Assembly: GCA_030435675.1 (NCBI GenBank)
Contig: CM059623.1
Span: forward strand, 2,134,012-2,198,011
DNA from: Steinernema hermaphroditum
Lineage: Eukaryota > Nematoda > Chromadorea > Rhabditida > Steinernematidae
Direction of reading: 5' to 3'
DNA length: 64,000 nucleotides
Position numbers and translations under genes: made by a program. The notes beneath the pieces were generated by a model that was given only the letters and a program-made list of their open reading frames with translations, made no database searches and had not been told where the DNA came from. This document shows, in pieces, positions 10,779 to 20,672 of the stretch; the first letter of the stretch is position 1, and each line of letters starts with the position of its first letter.

Positions 10779-11696
10779 CTGGGTGTTCCATAAGTTCTGT
10801 AACGCCTCAAAATGAGCATATCTAGCCGAAAGTTCAATGCATTCGCGCGAAAATTGGTATAACTACAAAAAAGAACCAGGAGAACAATAATCTAGAACGA
10901 CTGTTCGAAATCACCACTTTCAGTGGGAAAAAAGGCTTGAAGAAGTTTCTTAAAAATTTTCGTCGTGACCACGAGCAGTCCGTTGCCCATGCTCCAGAGA
11001 TCGCTTCAGACTGTCCAAGCGAGTGTGCCGGATTCGCGAGACTTCATTCTCCAAGAATCCATACATGTAATAGTCCAGCGGATTCAGATCGGGGCTAGTG
11101 GAGGACCACATGTCCTTGCTCCACTAACTTTGGGCAGATCTGTTTCGAGACCTTCATGGATAATTTCGATCTATTCGCCTGGGCCCGGTCCCGCTGGAGC
11201 ATCTAGTTCTTGTTTATGAAATGCTCCTGAGTGAATCTTGCCACTTATGCCTTCAGATTCCGTTCTCGATAGATTTCCGAGTTAATCCTGACACCTTTTT
11301 CAATAAAAACGGGTTTCGTTCGGTCCATCCCTTTTATTTTGGCCCAAATCTTGACGGACTTCTGTGGGAAGCGGCTTTTTTGAACTGAACAGATCGAGGA
11401 GAACCTGTTTCATGGATAACTCGCTCGTTATGCTGATTTAAGAATAGTTTGATCAAAAAAATCTGCTCATTCGTGAAAAGCTGTACGCGGATTCCTTTGC
11501 TCGTGGCCACGTCGATGAATGTTAAGAAACTTCTGGAAGCCTTTTTTTCCGCTGAAAGTGGTGATTTCGAACAATCGTTCTAGATTATTGTTCTCCTGGT
11601 TCTCTTTTATAGGTACACCAATTTTCGCGCGAATCCGTTGAATTTTCGGCGAGATATGCTCATTTTGAGGCGTTACAGAACTTATGGAACACCCTG
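10779..11696 (-). mobile_element. Tc1/mariner-type element with about 200-bp inverted ends, decayed
   Basis: The left end CTGGGTGTTCCATAAGTTCT and the right end (reverse complement CAGGGTGTTCCATAAGTTCT) are inverted copies that stay closely similar for about 200 bp (10779-10975 and 11500-11696). TA dinucleotides flank both (10777-10778, 11697-11698). Between them the minus strand reads WSKDMW, a gap, then SPDLNPLDYYMYGFLENEV near 11000-11100. This is the conserved DLNPLD catalytic-region motif of IS630/Tc1/mariner transposases. The rest is riddled with stops and shifts, so it is dead. Such long terminal repeats are unusual for mariner and more Tc3-like. Confidence 0.8.
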
Positions 11697-11941
11697 TACA
11701 CAGCACGGACCTTTTCTTTTCTCCCGTGGTGCCGATCGTTCTCCACCTTCAGCACACCGTAATCAGTGACTTTGCTGCATTTTGTATGTTCACCTTCCAC
11801 TACTTCCACCAATTTATTCGTCATTTGGCAGAAAACAACAAAATCAGTGACAAGCCACTGGCGGATTTGTATTTTGAGTGATCCAAGTGCAGAAGGACGG
11901 TACGCGGGTGTATACATCTAGAAAACCGCTGTTTTTTAAAA

Positions 11942-13052
11942 TTAAACTCTCAATGTCATCAAACTTGGGAGGTCCCCTTTGACAGACTGTCCAATAGACG
12001 CAATTCCAAGCTGCCGCCATTCGTTTTTCTTGGTTTGTGCATTGAAACGCTGGTAAAGGAGAGGTCCTCCGTTGTCGCCCTAAGTAGAAAATAGATCTCG
12101 TACATTTGAAATATCTTCAACCTTCAGGAAGCCAGAATGCGTCGAATCAGTGCACACGGTTCCGAGCATTATCGGGATTTCGTATTCGGAATTCTTCCAA
12201 CGTTCACTTAATGTTGTTCAGATCTTATAAACTTTTCTCGACCTACGTGCAAATGTTGAAATCGACGATTTTCACGTGGGCAGAGTGAAGCTGCAATGAG
12301 GCTTCTCCATTCCCTGTAAAGCCAAATAACACTCAGCAGTAATCATAATAAAATTATAATTTACGAAAATTGTGTAGTGATCATCCCTTCGCTCTAGTGT
12401 TAAATATTAAGGTGAAAGTGAAAGGCACGTTCTATGCACGACTTTTTCTCGGACATCGAATTTTTTCGGAACACTTACACCCATTTACGCCGAATCCAAG
12501 GATGACACCATTAGCTCCTGGTAGTTCAGGAAGAAGCCAGAGCGCGTCGATCTTAATGAACTTTACGGTATCCGTTTCTTTCATTTCTCTGTCTAACTAA
12601 ACCACTAAAGATTATGTGACAAGAGAGATTCAATCAACCTCAATCAAGGCAATGTCGTTGTGCTTGAAGCTTGCTTGATTAAACTCAGGATGGATGATGA
12701 ATCGCTTGGCAAAAGCCATCTGTGATCCAGGCGGAAAGAGCTTCTCCAAGTTATGGATACCGGCGAAGACCATTGTGTAGCTTGGATCATGCTCATCGAC
12801 ACAGTGAGCGGCAGTGAGGGCGTATCGAGGGCTGAGGAGGGTGGCTCCACACATGGCTATTGAGGATCCAATCTGCAGGCGCACGAAAAGTTGGAATGGA
12901 AACTCAGACCCATCGACTAATTGGCTGCCGTAGATCTGGGAAAAAATGCGTACAAATAGGATCTCATTTCAAATTACCAGTTCAGAAGTGTTGAGATGAG
13001 AAGCCGAAGAGGTGGCTGCAACGGCCACTAGAGTGAAAAGTGTGAGCCACAT
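11942..13052 (-). CDS. Trypsin-like serine protease homologue with Ser-to-Asn active site (copy A)
   Basis: Six exons: 12978-13052, 12639-12935, 12479-12596, 12247-12313, 12122-12206, 11942-12079; introns 40-42 bp except one of 165 bp; 259 aa. Residues 1-17 form a signal peptide (MWLTLFTLVAVAATSSA). The mature chain would begin IYGSQLVDG, a variant of the IVGG activation site. Catalytic His (TAAHC) and Asp (NDIAL) are present, but the active-site motif reads GDNGGP instead of GDSGGP, so the nucleophile is lost and the product should be a non-catalytic homologue. All exon junctions keep frame and there is no stop, so it looks like a maintained pseudoenzyme rather than a decayed gene. Copy B lies directly upstream. 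Confidence 0.9.
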
Positions 13053-13850
13053 GCTGTGAAGTGTCACCGACAGACAACTGAATATTGCTTTAGTCAAAGA
13101 GTGGAAGCTGATAAGAACAGACAAAGATGTTTTTTTTGTGCTCTTATTGGAACGTGCAATTGACGTTGGAGCAGTTAGCGATAAGAAAGAATAAAGGTCT
13201 TTGTGTTAAGGTTACGGAGCACCAGAGCACACATCTCTGATCGGCAAGAAAGGGCTATTACAAATGGTTCCCTCCAAAAGAGATGCCCGAAAGATCGAAC
13301 TAGTGGTATGGAATTGCTAATTTGGATCCGCTGATCATGTTAGGACCTTGAAACTACAGAGGACAAAATCCACTATAAACTATAGCTTAAACCCGCCATT
13401 CACCGATGAAACCTATCAGGTTCTGCTACCAGGTCTATCAGGTCTATTAGGTTGTTTGATTCGTGGTCGGCCGGGATCGGTTCGACGCAGGTCTCTGTGT
13501 TCATTTTGTCTGAAAACGACGGGTCTTCGGTGATCATTCCGACCGCTTTTCTGTGGGTACAAAAACACATAAAATGTTCCAAGTCGTTTCATTTCATACA
13601 GCTTGACAAGCCATCGTAGTTCAGAGTGCAGATCTGCGTTGGGGGCGGGCCTATTCGATCTGGTGGTCTACGCTGTTTGAAACACTTCATCCTCCAGAAG
13701 AAACAAAACCATCATTGTTATTCCATTGCCAAGATTTATTAGTCAACAATAAAATCAGAGGCAAAGCACGGGCGGATTTGTATTCTGGGTAATCCAAAAG
13801 CAGAAGGACGGTACGCGGGTGTGCACATCTAGAAAACCGCTGTTTTAAAA
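13053..13850. repeat. Duplicated flanks of the serine protease pair
   Basis: Bases 13053-13330 (5' flank of copy A) match 14985-15260 (5' flank of copy B). Bases 13720-13850 (3' flank of copy B) match 11790-11941 (3' flank of copy A), sharing for example AGAAGGACGGTACGCGGGTG. The duplicated unit is therefore about 1.6 kb and includes promoter, gene and 3' flank, arranged in tandem. Bases 13340-13700 between the units are unique. Confidence 0.75.
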
Positions 13851-14984
13851 TTAAACTCTGAATGGTGTCAAACTTGGGATATCCCCTTTGACAAGCTGTC
13901 CCATGGACACAATTCCAAGCTGACGCCATTCGTTTTTTCCCGTCAGTGCATTGAAACGCTGGTAAAGAAGAGGTCCTCCGCTATCGCCCTAAGCACAAAA
14001 TCAGCCTAGTACATCTCAAATATCGCCAACATGAAGGGCGCCAGAATGTGTCGAATCAGTGCACACGGTTCCGGGCATTATCGGGATTTCGTATTCGGAA
14101 TTCTTCCAACGTTCACTTAATGTTGTTCAGATCTTATAAATTTTTTCTCGACCTACATGCAAACATTGTAATCGACGATTTTCACGTGGGCAGAGTGAAG
14201 CTTCTTTGAGGATTCTCCATTCCCTGTAAAGCCAAAACACTCAGAAGTAATCGTAAGATTGTAATTCACAAAAATTTTGTAGTGGTCATCCGTTCGCTCC
14301 AGTATAAAGTACTAAAAAGAGCAAACGGCCTTACAACACAACATCATAACCACGTTTTATACAAGACCGATTTTTCTCGAAAATCAAAATTTCTTGAAGT
14401 GGGACACTTACATCCGTTCTTTCCAAATCCAACGATGACGCCATCGGCTCCTGGGAGTTCGGGAAGCAGCCAAAGCGCGTCGATCTTAATGAACTTTACG
14501 GTATCCGTTTCTTTCATTTCTCTGTCGAGCTAAAGAACCACTGTAAATCACTCTATAGCAGCTTCTGGCAACCTCGATCAACGCAATGTCGTTGTGCAAG
14601 GAGCTTGCGTTGAACTGAGGGTGCACGATGAACCGCTTGCCGAAAGCCATCTGTGATCCAGACGGAAAGAGCTCCACTGTGCTATGGAGACCGGCGAAGA
14701 TCATTGTGTAGTTTGGATCGCTATCAGCAACACAGTGAGCGGCAGTGAGGGCGTATCGAGAGCTGAGAAGAGTGGCTCCACAGACACCGATTTTGTCTTC
14801 AATTTGGATGCGCACGAAAAGTTGGAACGGAAACTCAGCCCCGTTCACAACTTGGCCGCCGTAGATCTAGAAGGATATTTGTGAAGGAAAGGATCTCATT
14901 TCAAACTACCAGTTCAGTTGTGTTGACAGAAGACGCCGAGGACGTGGCTGCAACGGCCACTAGAGTGAAAAGTGTCAGCCACAT
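13851..14984 (-). CDS. Trypsin-like (S1) serine protease, secreted (copy B)
   Basis: Six exons: 14910-14984, 14573-14866, 14412-14529, 14157-14223, 14031-14115, 13851-13988; introns 41-43 bp except one of 188 bp; 258 aa. It has the same exon phases as copy A. Signal peptide residues 1-17; mature chain begins IYGGQVVNG. The full catalytic triad is visible: TAAHC (His), NDIAL (Asp) and GDSGGP (Ser). Cysteines flank the His loop (CGATLLSS and AAHC) and one more lies at GTVCT. The residue six before the active Ser is Gly in a simple alignment, so specificity is more likely chymotrypsin- or elastase-like than tryptic, but loop alignment is uncertain. Likely exported digestive or excretory-secretory protease. 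Confidence 0.92.
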
Positions 14985-15642
14985 GCTGTGAAGTGCCACG
15001 GATAGACAACTGAATGCTGTTTTAGTGAAAGAGTGGAAGCTGATAAGAACAGACAAAGATGTTTTTTTTGTGCTCTTATTGCAACGAGCAATTGAAGTCG
15101 AAAGCAGTTAGCGATAAGAAAGAATAAAGGTCTTTGTGCTAAGGTTACGGAGCACCAGAGCACACATCTCTGGTCGATAAAAAAGGGCAATTAAAAATGG
15201 TTCCCTCCGAAAGAGATGCCCGAAGGATCGAACTAGTGGTACGGAATTGCTAATTTGGATCTGCAGTTTTTAGAGTATTTGACATGATAACATCTTCGTT
15301 GGTCTTGGACACTCTATTCTCGTGTCACAGGACGACGTCCGTATAAAAATTCAAAGAGAAAAGAGGAAAATCCAGAACAGAATGGGTCACCATGAACGAT
15401 AAATACGGAACAGAACCGAAAATCTATATATGTCCTTGTTTCCTAAAGTTTTGTATGTATGAGCCTAGGCCGCACCCTACTACAAATCGGTATGCCGCAC
15501 GAAAGGGATCACTCCTTTGTTATGGATTTTTAACCTGACTGTTTTCTATGGATTTCTTCTACTGCAATGCATGTCGTTTTTCATTTGTGCCCCCAGCGAT
15601 CGGTTGGGTCGTCCACTCGCTCAACATGAACAACATGGAAAA
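14985..15642. other. 5' flank of protease copy B and unassigned sequence
   Basis: Bases 14985-15260 are the duplicated 5' flank described above. Bases 15270-15640 contain no supported gene. Confidence 0.4.
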
Positions 15643-15747
15643 TTAATCCATCTGCATCTCCAAAAAGCCATTCCCGCACCGTTCGCGTCGGGAAAGGTAG
15701 TGAAGGTGCAGATTAAAAAGTGCAACAAGGACGAGAAAGTTCCTCAT
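15643..15747 (-). pseudogene. Probable fragment of a sixth DUF148 first exon
   Basis: A 34-codon frame starts MRNFLVLVALFNLHLHYLS, a signal-peptide-like start resembling the MNKLFLVVVLLALTL start of copy 3. The context is also family-like: CCATGAGG and, upstream at 15763-15781, a TATA-like element in the same relation to the ATG. After the leader the family sequence is lost and a stop follows. It may be a relic or a very short secreted peptide. Confidence 0.35.
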
Positions 15748-15947
15748 GGCTGAACGGGAAAGTGAGACACTTAAGTACGTGCTGAATTTGTCATTTCGCG
15801 AAACCCGTTCGTGGTGATTGAGTAATTGCTCTGGTCTAAAATGAGAGACCAACATTTTATTGTAAAGATCAATAAGACTTTATGAAACTCTACGAACGGT
15901 ATTTACAAAATTTTTTTGAAATAGAATAGAAGATCATTGGATATCGT

Positions 15948-16438
15948 TTAACCCTGCATGGCAGTTTCGATTTCAGTGCGGACATTGGCGGGAAGACTCT
16001 CGAGGATCTTCTGGATCTGCTCGCCCTTCTGCTCGGCACTCAAGGAGAGGCTGTTGGCGACGGCGGAGAGCTTCGCGTCGGCGGCCTTGGCAGCTGGGGA
16101 GAACTTGGCGACGGCGGAGTTGTGGGCAGCTTCCGACTGGGCAAGCTGCTGCTTGACCTCAGCCTTGAACTTTACATAGGCAGTCTGAAAATTGGTGATT
16201 AGGACAGAGATCTAGCTTGACACAGGATCACCTTGATCTGAGCGGACTGTCCGGCGACCCACTTGTCCACGGCGGCATCGATCTCCGTATCCGTCTTTCC
16301 ACCAACAGAATCGATCAGAGCGCCGAAGCTCTGGAGAACAGCTGGAGAAGCGCCTTGCAGGAAAGGAGGAGGAGGCACGTCCTCAGCGAGGACGGCGAAG
16401 ACGGCGCAGGCGGCGAAGACAACGAAGAGCTTGTTCAT
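15948..16438 (-). CDS. SXP/RAL-2 (DUF148) family small secreted protein, copy 4
   Basis: Two exons, 16232-16438 and 15948-16184, with a 47-bp phase 0 intron; 147 aa. Signal peptide MNKLFVVFAACAVFAVLA, then the hallmark DUF148 start PPPPFLQGASPAVLQSF. Exon 1 ends in DKWVAGQSAQIK. Exon 2 is Ala/Gln-rich helix (KQQLAQSEAAHNSAVAKF) and closes with LSAEQKGEQIQKILESLP. It differs from copy 5 by one residue and is nearly identical at the DNA level in exon 2. This is the best textbook member of the family in the window. Confidence 0.93.
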
Positions 16439-16487
16439 GGTTGTTGAAGGAGAGTATACTCTGCTGACATGTTCTAGCATCGCACTG

Positions 16488-16504
16488 ATGCACTTATATA
16501 CAAG
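16488..16504 (-). promoter_or_regulatory. TATA-like promoter element of DUF148 copy 4
   Basis: Minus strand reads CCTTGTATATAAGTGCA, about 55 bp upstream of the ATG. Confidence 0.5.
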
Positions 16505-17026
16505 GCGAGGCGGCGTCGACCCGAAGAACCGGTTTCCGCTCGGCCGCCACGTTCTGTGTTCGTTCGCTGAGTTGTGACCTTTTTCACGCCTAGACGCAAA
16601 AGGATTACACTCCATGGGTGCAGGTTTTCAACATCGGAAGCGTCGATGATGACGTGATTTGTCTCGCAAATTCGCGCTACACGGAAAATCAGATCAAACA
16701 CCGATCAGATTTGGATGAATCACCGTCAAGTCGACTCATTTCCACTTCCATTAAGAATTGAGCTTCTCCACTGAAACAGAAAGTGTAACCTATTTGTTTT
16801 CTTCCCGATTTTGAAAGAGATATGTTTTTGTTTTTGGACGGTCCAGGGTAGCTTGTGGCGATGCTCTTGGACTTTCCGATTCGGGTAGGGGAAGATTCCA
16901 CACAGCGCAGCAGTGAACCAAAGTGCTAACGAAGTGCCAATAACACCGCAAAGCATCGAAATTGTCTCCGCACACATCCATAAAAGAGGCGATGGGCCAT
17001 CTGAGTCCTTTGCAATATTCGAGAGG

Positions 17027-17995
17027 ATGGACTCTGAAGATCTGCCGAACGACTTCGCCCATCTCTCCACCGACATCATCTTCGACGTCGTCAAGACCGA
17101 AGCGCCTCCTATAACAGACCTTGTTCGCTTTGCTAGACTCACAGGCAATTGGGCTGATATCGTCAAATCGGACGACGTTTTCGAAACGGAATATGACGAC
17201 GGACATTACAGAAAAAGTTGTATCGATAACAAAGGCTATAATATAAATTACACTCGTGGTTCACCACCACTGGGAAACTACAGGTTGGAGAATGTAACAG
17301 TTTGTCTAGATCGCGCATCTTCACACGTTTGGAGCGCATTTAGCGAATGTATGGGTAAGGTTTGTTTACGATTTCATCGACATCATGTTGAGCGATCGGT
17401 GACAATAGAAAAATTTGAGAATTTTCACTGTGCCCTAAAGCTGTTAATGGATCGCCCAATTACTCATTTAATATTGATAGAATGCAAAACTCTGTACAAA
17501 ATCTGCCGGTCAGATCTACCGGAACCTTCGTGTGGGAACGTCATTCTAAAAAATTTCAGATCTTTGATCATCAATCCGAAACTACAGTCTCTCACGATTG
17601 ATTCCTATAGGGTGCTCGACAAAGTGGTCGAAAAGTATCTGTTCGAATTCGTGAAGAAGCCAAACTTCCTGCGCCTGAAAGCTCCCCTCAGCTCAGCCTT
17701 CTTTCCCAAGCTACTGGACTACTGGCTGAATCTGACGACGTTTCCGCCTTACGTTCAAACCGTAGAATATGGATACGGCTACAGAGAAAAAGTAGCGATT
17801 GATTTCGAGGGACTGCAATTTCAACTAGAAAGTATGTACGAACATAAGGTGCGAGGAATACGAGGTCTTATCTATCGACAGGAAACATACTTCAGAAAAC
17901 ACCCAAACAATGAACATCGAGGAATCGAAATTTCGTATCGTATTCCAGCAGATGTCAAAAGAACATCACCAGTCATATCAGTACGCCTCGTTTAG
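17027..17995 (+). CDS. F-box-like family protein, intact copy 3 (322 aa)
   Basis: Single-exon frame of 323 codons. It is open upstream to 16913, but the ATG at 17027 sits in a context conserved with the copy at 8054 (ATGGACTCTGAAGATCTGCC), so I start there. The N-terminal 45 residues (EDLPNDFAHLSTDIIFDVV, then LARLTGNW-type spacing) resemble an F-box helix bundle: a Leu-Pro start and a conserved Trp at the end. The rest is a set of blocks also found in the other two copies (FVKKPNFLRLKAPLSSAF, PKLLDYWLNLTTFPPYV, TYFRKHPNNEHRGIEI). No signal peptide or membrane segment. If F-box-like, it would be a substrate adaptor for ubiquitin ligation; I cannot prove that from sequence. AATAAA lies at 18048. 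Confidence 0.75.
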   Translation: MDSEDLPNDFAHLSTDIIFDVVKTEAPPITDLVRFARLTGNWADIVKSDDVFETEYDDGHYRKSCIDNKGYNINYTRGSPPLGNYRLENVTVCLDRASSHVWSAFSECMGKVCLRFHRHHVERSVTIEKFENFHCALKLLMDRPITHLILIECKTLYKICRSDLPEPSCGNVILKNFRSLIINPKLQSLTIDSYRVLDKVVEKYLFEFVKKPNFLRLKAPLSSAFFPKLLDYWLNLTTFPPYVQTVEYGYGYREKVAIDFEGLQFQLESMYEHKVRGIRGLIYRQETYFRKHPNNEHRGIEISYRIPADVKRTSPVISVRLV

Positions 17996-18172
17996 TGTGT
18001 AATCAGTTTCTGCGTCTCTATAAGTGCAAGAACATAAAAGTTTTGTAAATAAAATACATCAGGCCCTAAAGGTCTTAAAAATTTATTTAAAGCGGCATCG
18101 AAAAGAACACTTTAAAGTGAACAGTATTTACAAAATGCATTCAGAGAAGAGAAGGGATCCATCAGAGAGGAT

Positions 18173-18662
18173 TTAACCCTGCATGGCAGTTTCGATTTCA
18201 GTGCGGACATTGGCGGGAAGACTCTCGAGGATCTTCTGGATCTGCTCGCCCTTCTGCTCGGCACTCAAGGAGAGGCTGTTGGCGACGGCGGAGAGCTTCG
18301 CGTCGGCGGCCTTGGCAGCTGGGGAGAACTTGGCGACGGCGGAGTTGTGGGCAGCTTCCGACTGGGCAAGCTGCTGCTTGACCTCAGCCTTGAACTTCAC
18401 ATAGGCAGTCTGAAAATGGGTGATAAGGACAGGGCTCTTGCTTGACACAGACTACCTTGATCTGAGCGGACTGTCCGGCGACCCACTTGTCCACGGCAGC
18501 ATCGATCTCCGTATCCGTCTTTCCACCGACAGAATCGATCAGGGCGCCGAAGCTCTGGAGGACAGCTGGAGAAGCGCCCTGCAGGAAAGGAGGAGGAGGC
18601 ACGTCCTCGGCGAGGACGGCGAAGACGGCGCAGGCGGCGAAGACAACGAAGAACTTGTTCAT
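18173..18662 (-). CDS. SXP/RAL-2 (DUF148) family small secreted protein, copy 5
   Basis: Two exons, 18456-18662 and 18173-18409, with a 46-bp intron; 147 aa. The protein equals copy 4 except Phe for Leu at residue 4. At DNA level exon 2 differs from copy 4 at about one base in 237, exon 1 at about seven in 207, the intron at many positions, and the flanks beyond about 15 bp upstream of the ATG are unrelated. The two genes sit on either side of the intact F-box-like gene, which is on the opposite strand. Confidence 0.93.
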
Positions 18663-18712
18663 GGTTGTTGAAGGTGAGTTCAGACGAGTGAATTGTTTCA
18701 TCAACCCATTTG

Positions 18713-18729
18713 AGGTGCTTAAATACAAA
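18713..18729 (-). promoter_or_regulatory. TATA-like promoter element of DUF148 copy 5
   Basis: Minus strand reads TTTGTATTTAAGCACCT, about 55 bp upstream of the ATG. Confidence 0.5.
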
Positions 18730-19856
18730 ACCCAGCAAGGCGGGGCCAACCTACACAACCTGTTTGTGGCGAGTATGATGTTCCGTGTTCGTTCGCTGAA
18801 CTTTGACGATTTCCCAAATTTCGCACATCGCAGTGTATGGCGATTGCGTCACACGGCTGCGTTCTCGCCAATTAACCTGTTTCGGCGTCCAAGAGCGGAG
18901 AACGAAATCACTGATCGCAGCAATTCTGCTGACGTGTCTTACATCGTCTTCGCCGAAGTTTTTGTACAGAAAATTTCAAACTCTCGTTTGACGTTTTAGT
19001 TCGTCCGTGCGTCACATTCTGCTCTACACTGTCTGTGGCATAGTAAAGAATAAAAGAGATCCGAGCATTTCAGACCACTACTTTTCAGACCATAATTTGT
19101 GAATAAGTTAAAAGAAAAGAGGGCCTTGTTGAGAAAAACATTTTTTAATCGACGGAGGAATTCAGCAAACATCGAGACCACTTTTCCGACGATTCCTCGA
19201 ACTGAACTCTCTTTGTCAATTTTAAGGTAACTCCGATCGCCTCCATTGTTAATGTCACCATCGACAGAGAAAGAATAGGAACGGTTGATTTTTAGGTGAT
19301 CAACATTGATGATATTGCTTCGAAGTTTTAGCGGCACGGTGGAGTCCGGCGGAGGTGAAAGCATGAGGAAGTATGGCTCTCTGGTGTTCCAAGCAGTCTG
19401 GGATCCGAGATCGATCGACGCACGACTGATCAATCGCTACCAACACAACCGAACTTTGGAAGATTGAATCATCCACTGTCCTCAGATAATTCTCCTTATG
19501 CAGCTATTTTGCAAACCGAATTGATACCGTATCCACAACTCCTCGTCGAGGCCGGCGACTTCGAAGCAGAGCAGCTCTGGCGGACTCCACCGACATGAAT
19601 GGCCGTTCCGTCGATCGCCAGTTGACCGTCGAAAAGCTCTTCCTTGCAAGCCCCCTCAACTCTTCCTCTCCTCAAAGAGAATATGCAGAAGACCCTGGCG
19701 AAAATAATCGCGAAATTGTTCAACATCGAGCTTCGTCTTTAGATCAACCTAAAATTCCGGATTTGGCTTCGGATACCACCGTCACATCTCCAAGGGAAGA
19801 ACGAAAAATCCGATGAAAAGAGCTAGTGCGACATCGTCGAACAGGTACCTATGAAC
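18730..19856. other. Gene-poor stretch with unassigned fragments
   Basis: A minus-strand open frame covers 18996-19433. It has no recognisable domain and starts only at a non-ATG codon, so I do not call it a gene, though its first part (DLGSQTAWNTREP) overlaps the 19375-19440 segment weakly repeated at 1730-1810. Nothing else is supported. Confidence 0.35.
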
Positions 19857-19962
19857 TAGGGATGCACCGGCACGAAAAAAAACCGGCACCGGAACCGGGA
19901 CCGGAATTCCGGCGCAAAAAAAAGCCGGAAAACCGGAAAAACCGGAACCGGGTGCATCCCTA
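19857..19962. mobile_element. 106-bp hAT-type MITE
   Basis: The ends TAGGGATGCACCGG and CCGGGTGCATCCCTA are inverted. The flanking 8-mers are identical, CTATGAAC at 19849-19856 and 19963-19970, the hAT signature. The interior is made of ACCGG/CCGGAA words. No coding capacity. The perfect duplication indicates a fairly recent insertion. Confidence 0.85.
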
Positions 19963-20337
19963 CTATGAACGATCCTTGGCAGCAGGAAATGGTTCTTTTA
20001 ATATGTTCTGAAGAAGGTGCCTGGATAAGCCAATTAGGAATTCAACCGGTCACTTTGCCAACAAACTTCCTTCCCGGACAGACCGAGTTCTCCACTAGAA
20101 TGGAAGCAGGAGGACTTGCAGGTTAAGTTCGTCGAAGAAGAGTGCCGCCGGTGCTGGAAGGAGCTCACACAAGAGCAAAGTACGGCATGCATTGTAGTCA
20201 TATCATTAAATGAAAGCGCTCAGCGCACTGCAAGGAATGAGGAACCGAGGCTCAAAAACACATGCACTCAATGAGTGGAGTAGCCACAACTTCTTGTTTT
20301 GGTTCGGTTTAACACGTGCCAGGTGCCAATTCCATTA

Positions 20338-20672
20338 GTTGTTATTGTTCATTTACATACAGCACTGACCCAAATGATGTGGATACAGGACATCGTCCCA
20401 CTCCGTTGGGATTAGCGGAATCGCTGCTTATGTTTAACACTCTCTGGTGGAGGATTTAAAAGGCTGGTGGGGCCGGTGGACAGCACACTTCCTCAGTTAC
20501 TCACAATGCGTTCTTTCGTTCTCTTCGCAGGTTCGTCCACGATCTGCTTTGCTACCATTTCACACCTCCTTCAGGACTATTTGTTTTCGTTTCCACGCAA
20601 GGCATCCAATGTCCTACCACGCGAGGTTTGACTTCTAGTGACACAATGCACAACGAAGACTCAAGAGCATAA
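20338..20672 (+). pseudogene. Truncated inverted copy of the CAP gene promoter and first exons
   Basis: Bases 20338-20505 match, in inverted orientation, the promoter of the CAP gene (22515-22690), including ATGTGGATACAGGACATCGTC and the TATA-like TTTAAAAGG. At 20506 a start opens the same 25-base first exon, an intron of 44 bp with the same GTTCGTCCACGA donor, and the start of exon 2 (LFVFVSTQG, QCPTTRGLTS). The frame then collapses through an internal deletion to a stop at 20670-20672. Only the leader peptide remains, so it is a pseudogene, or at most a short secreted peptide. Confidence 0.75.

Noticed and set aside
18487..18999. 170-codon plus-strand frame
   Set aside because: It is antisense to exon 1 of DUF148 copy 5; a similar antisense frame accompanies copy 4, as expected from GC-rich codons.
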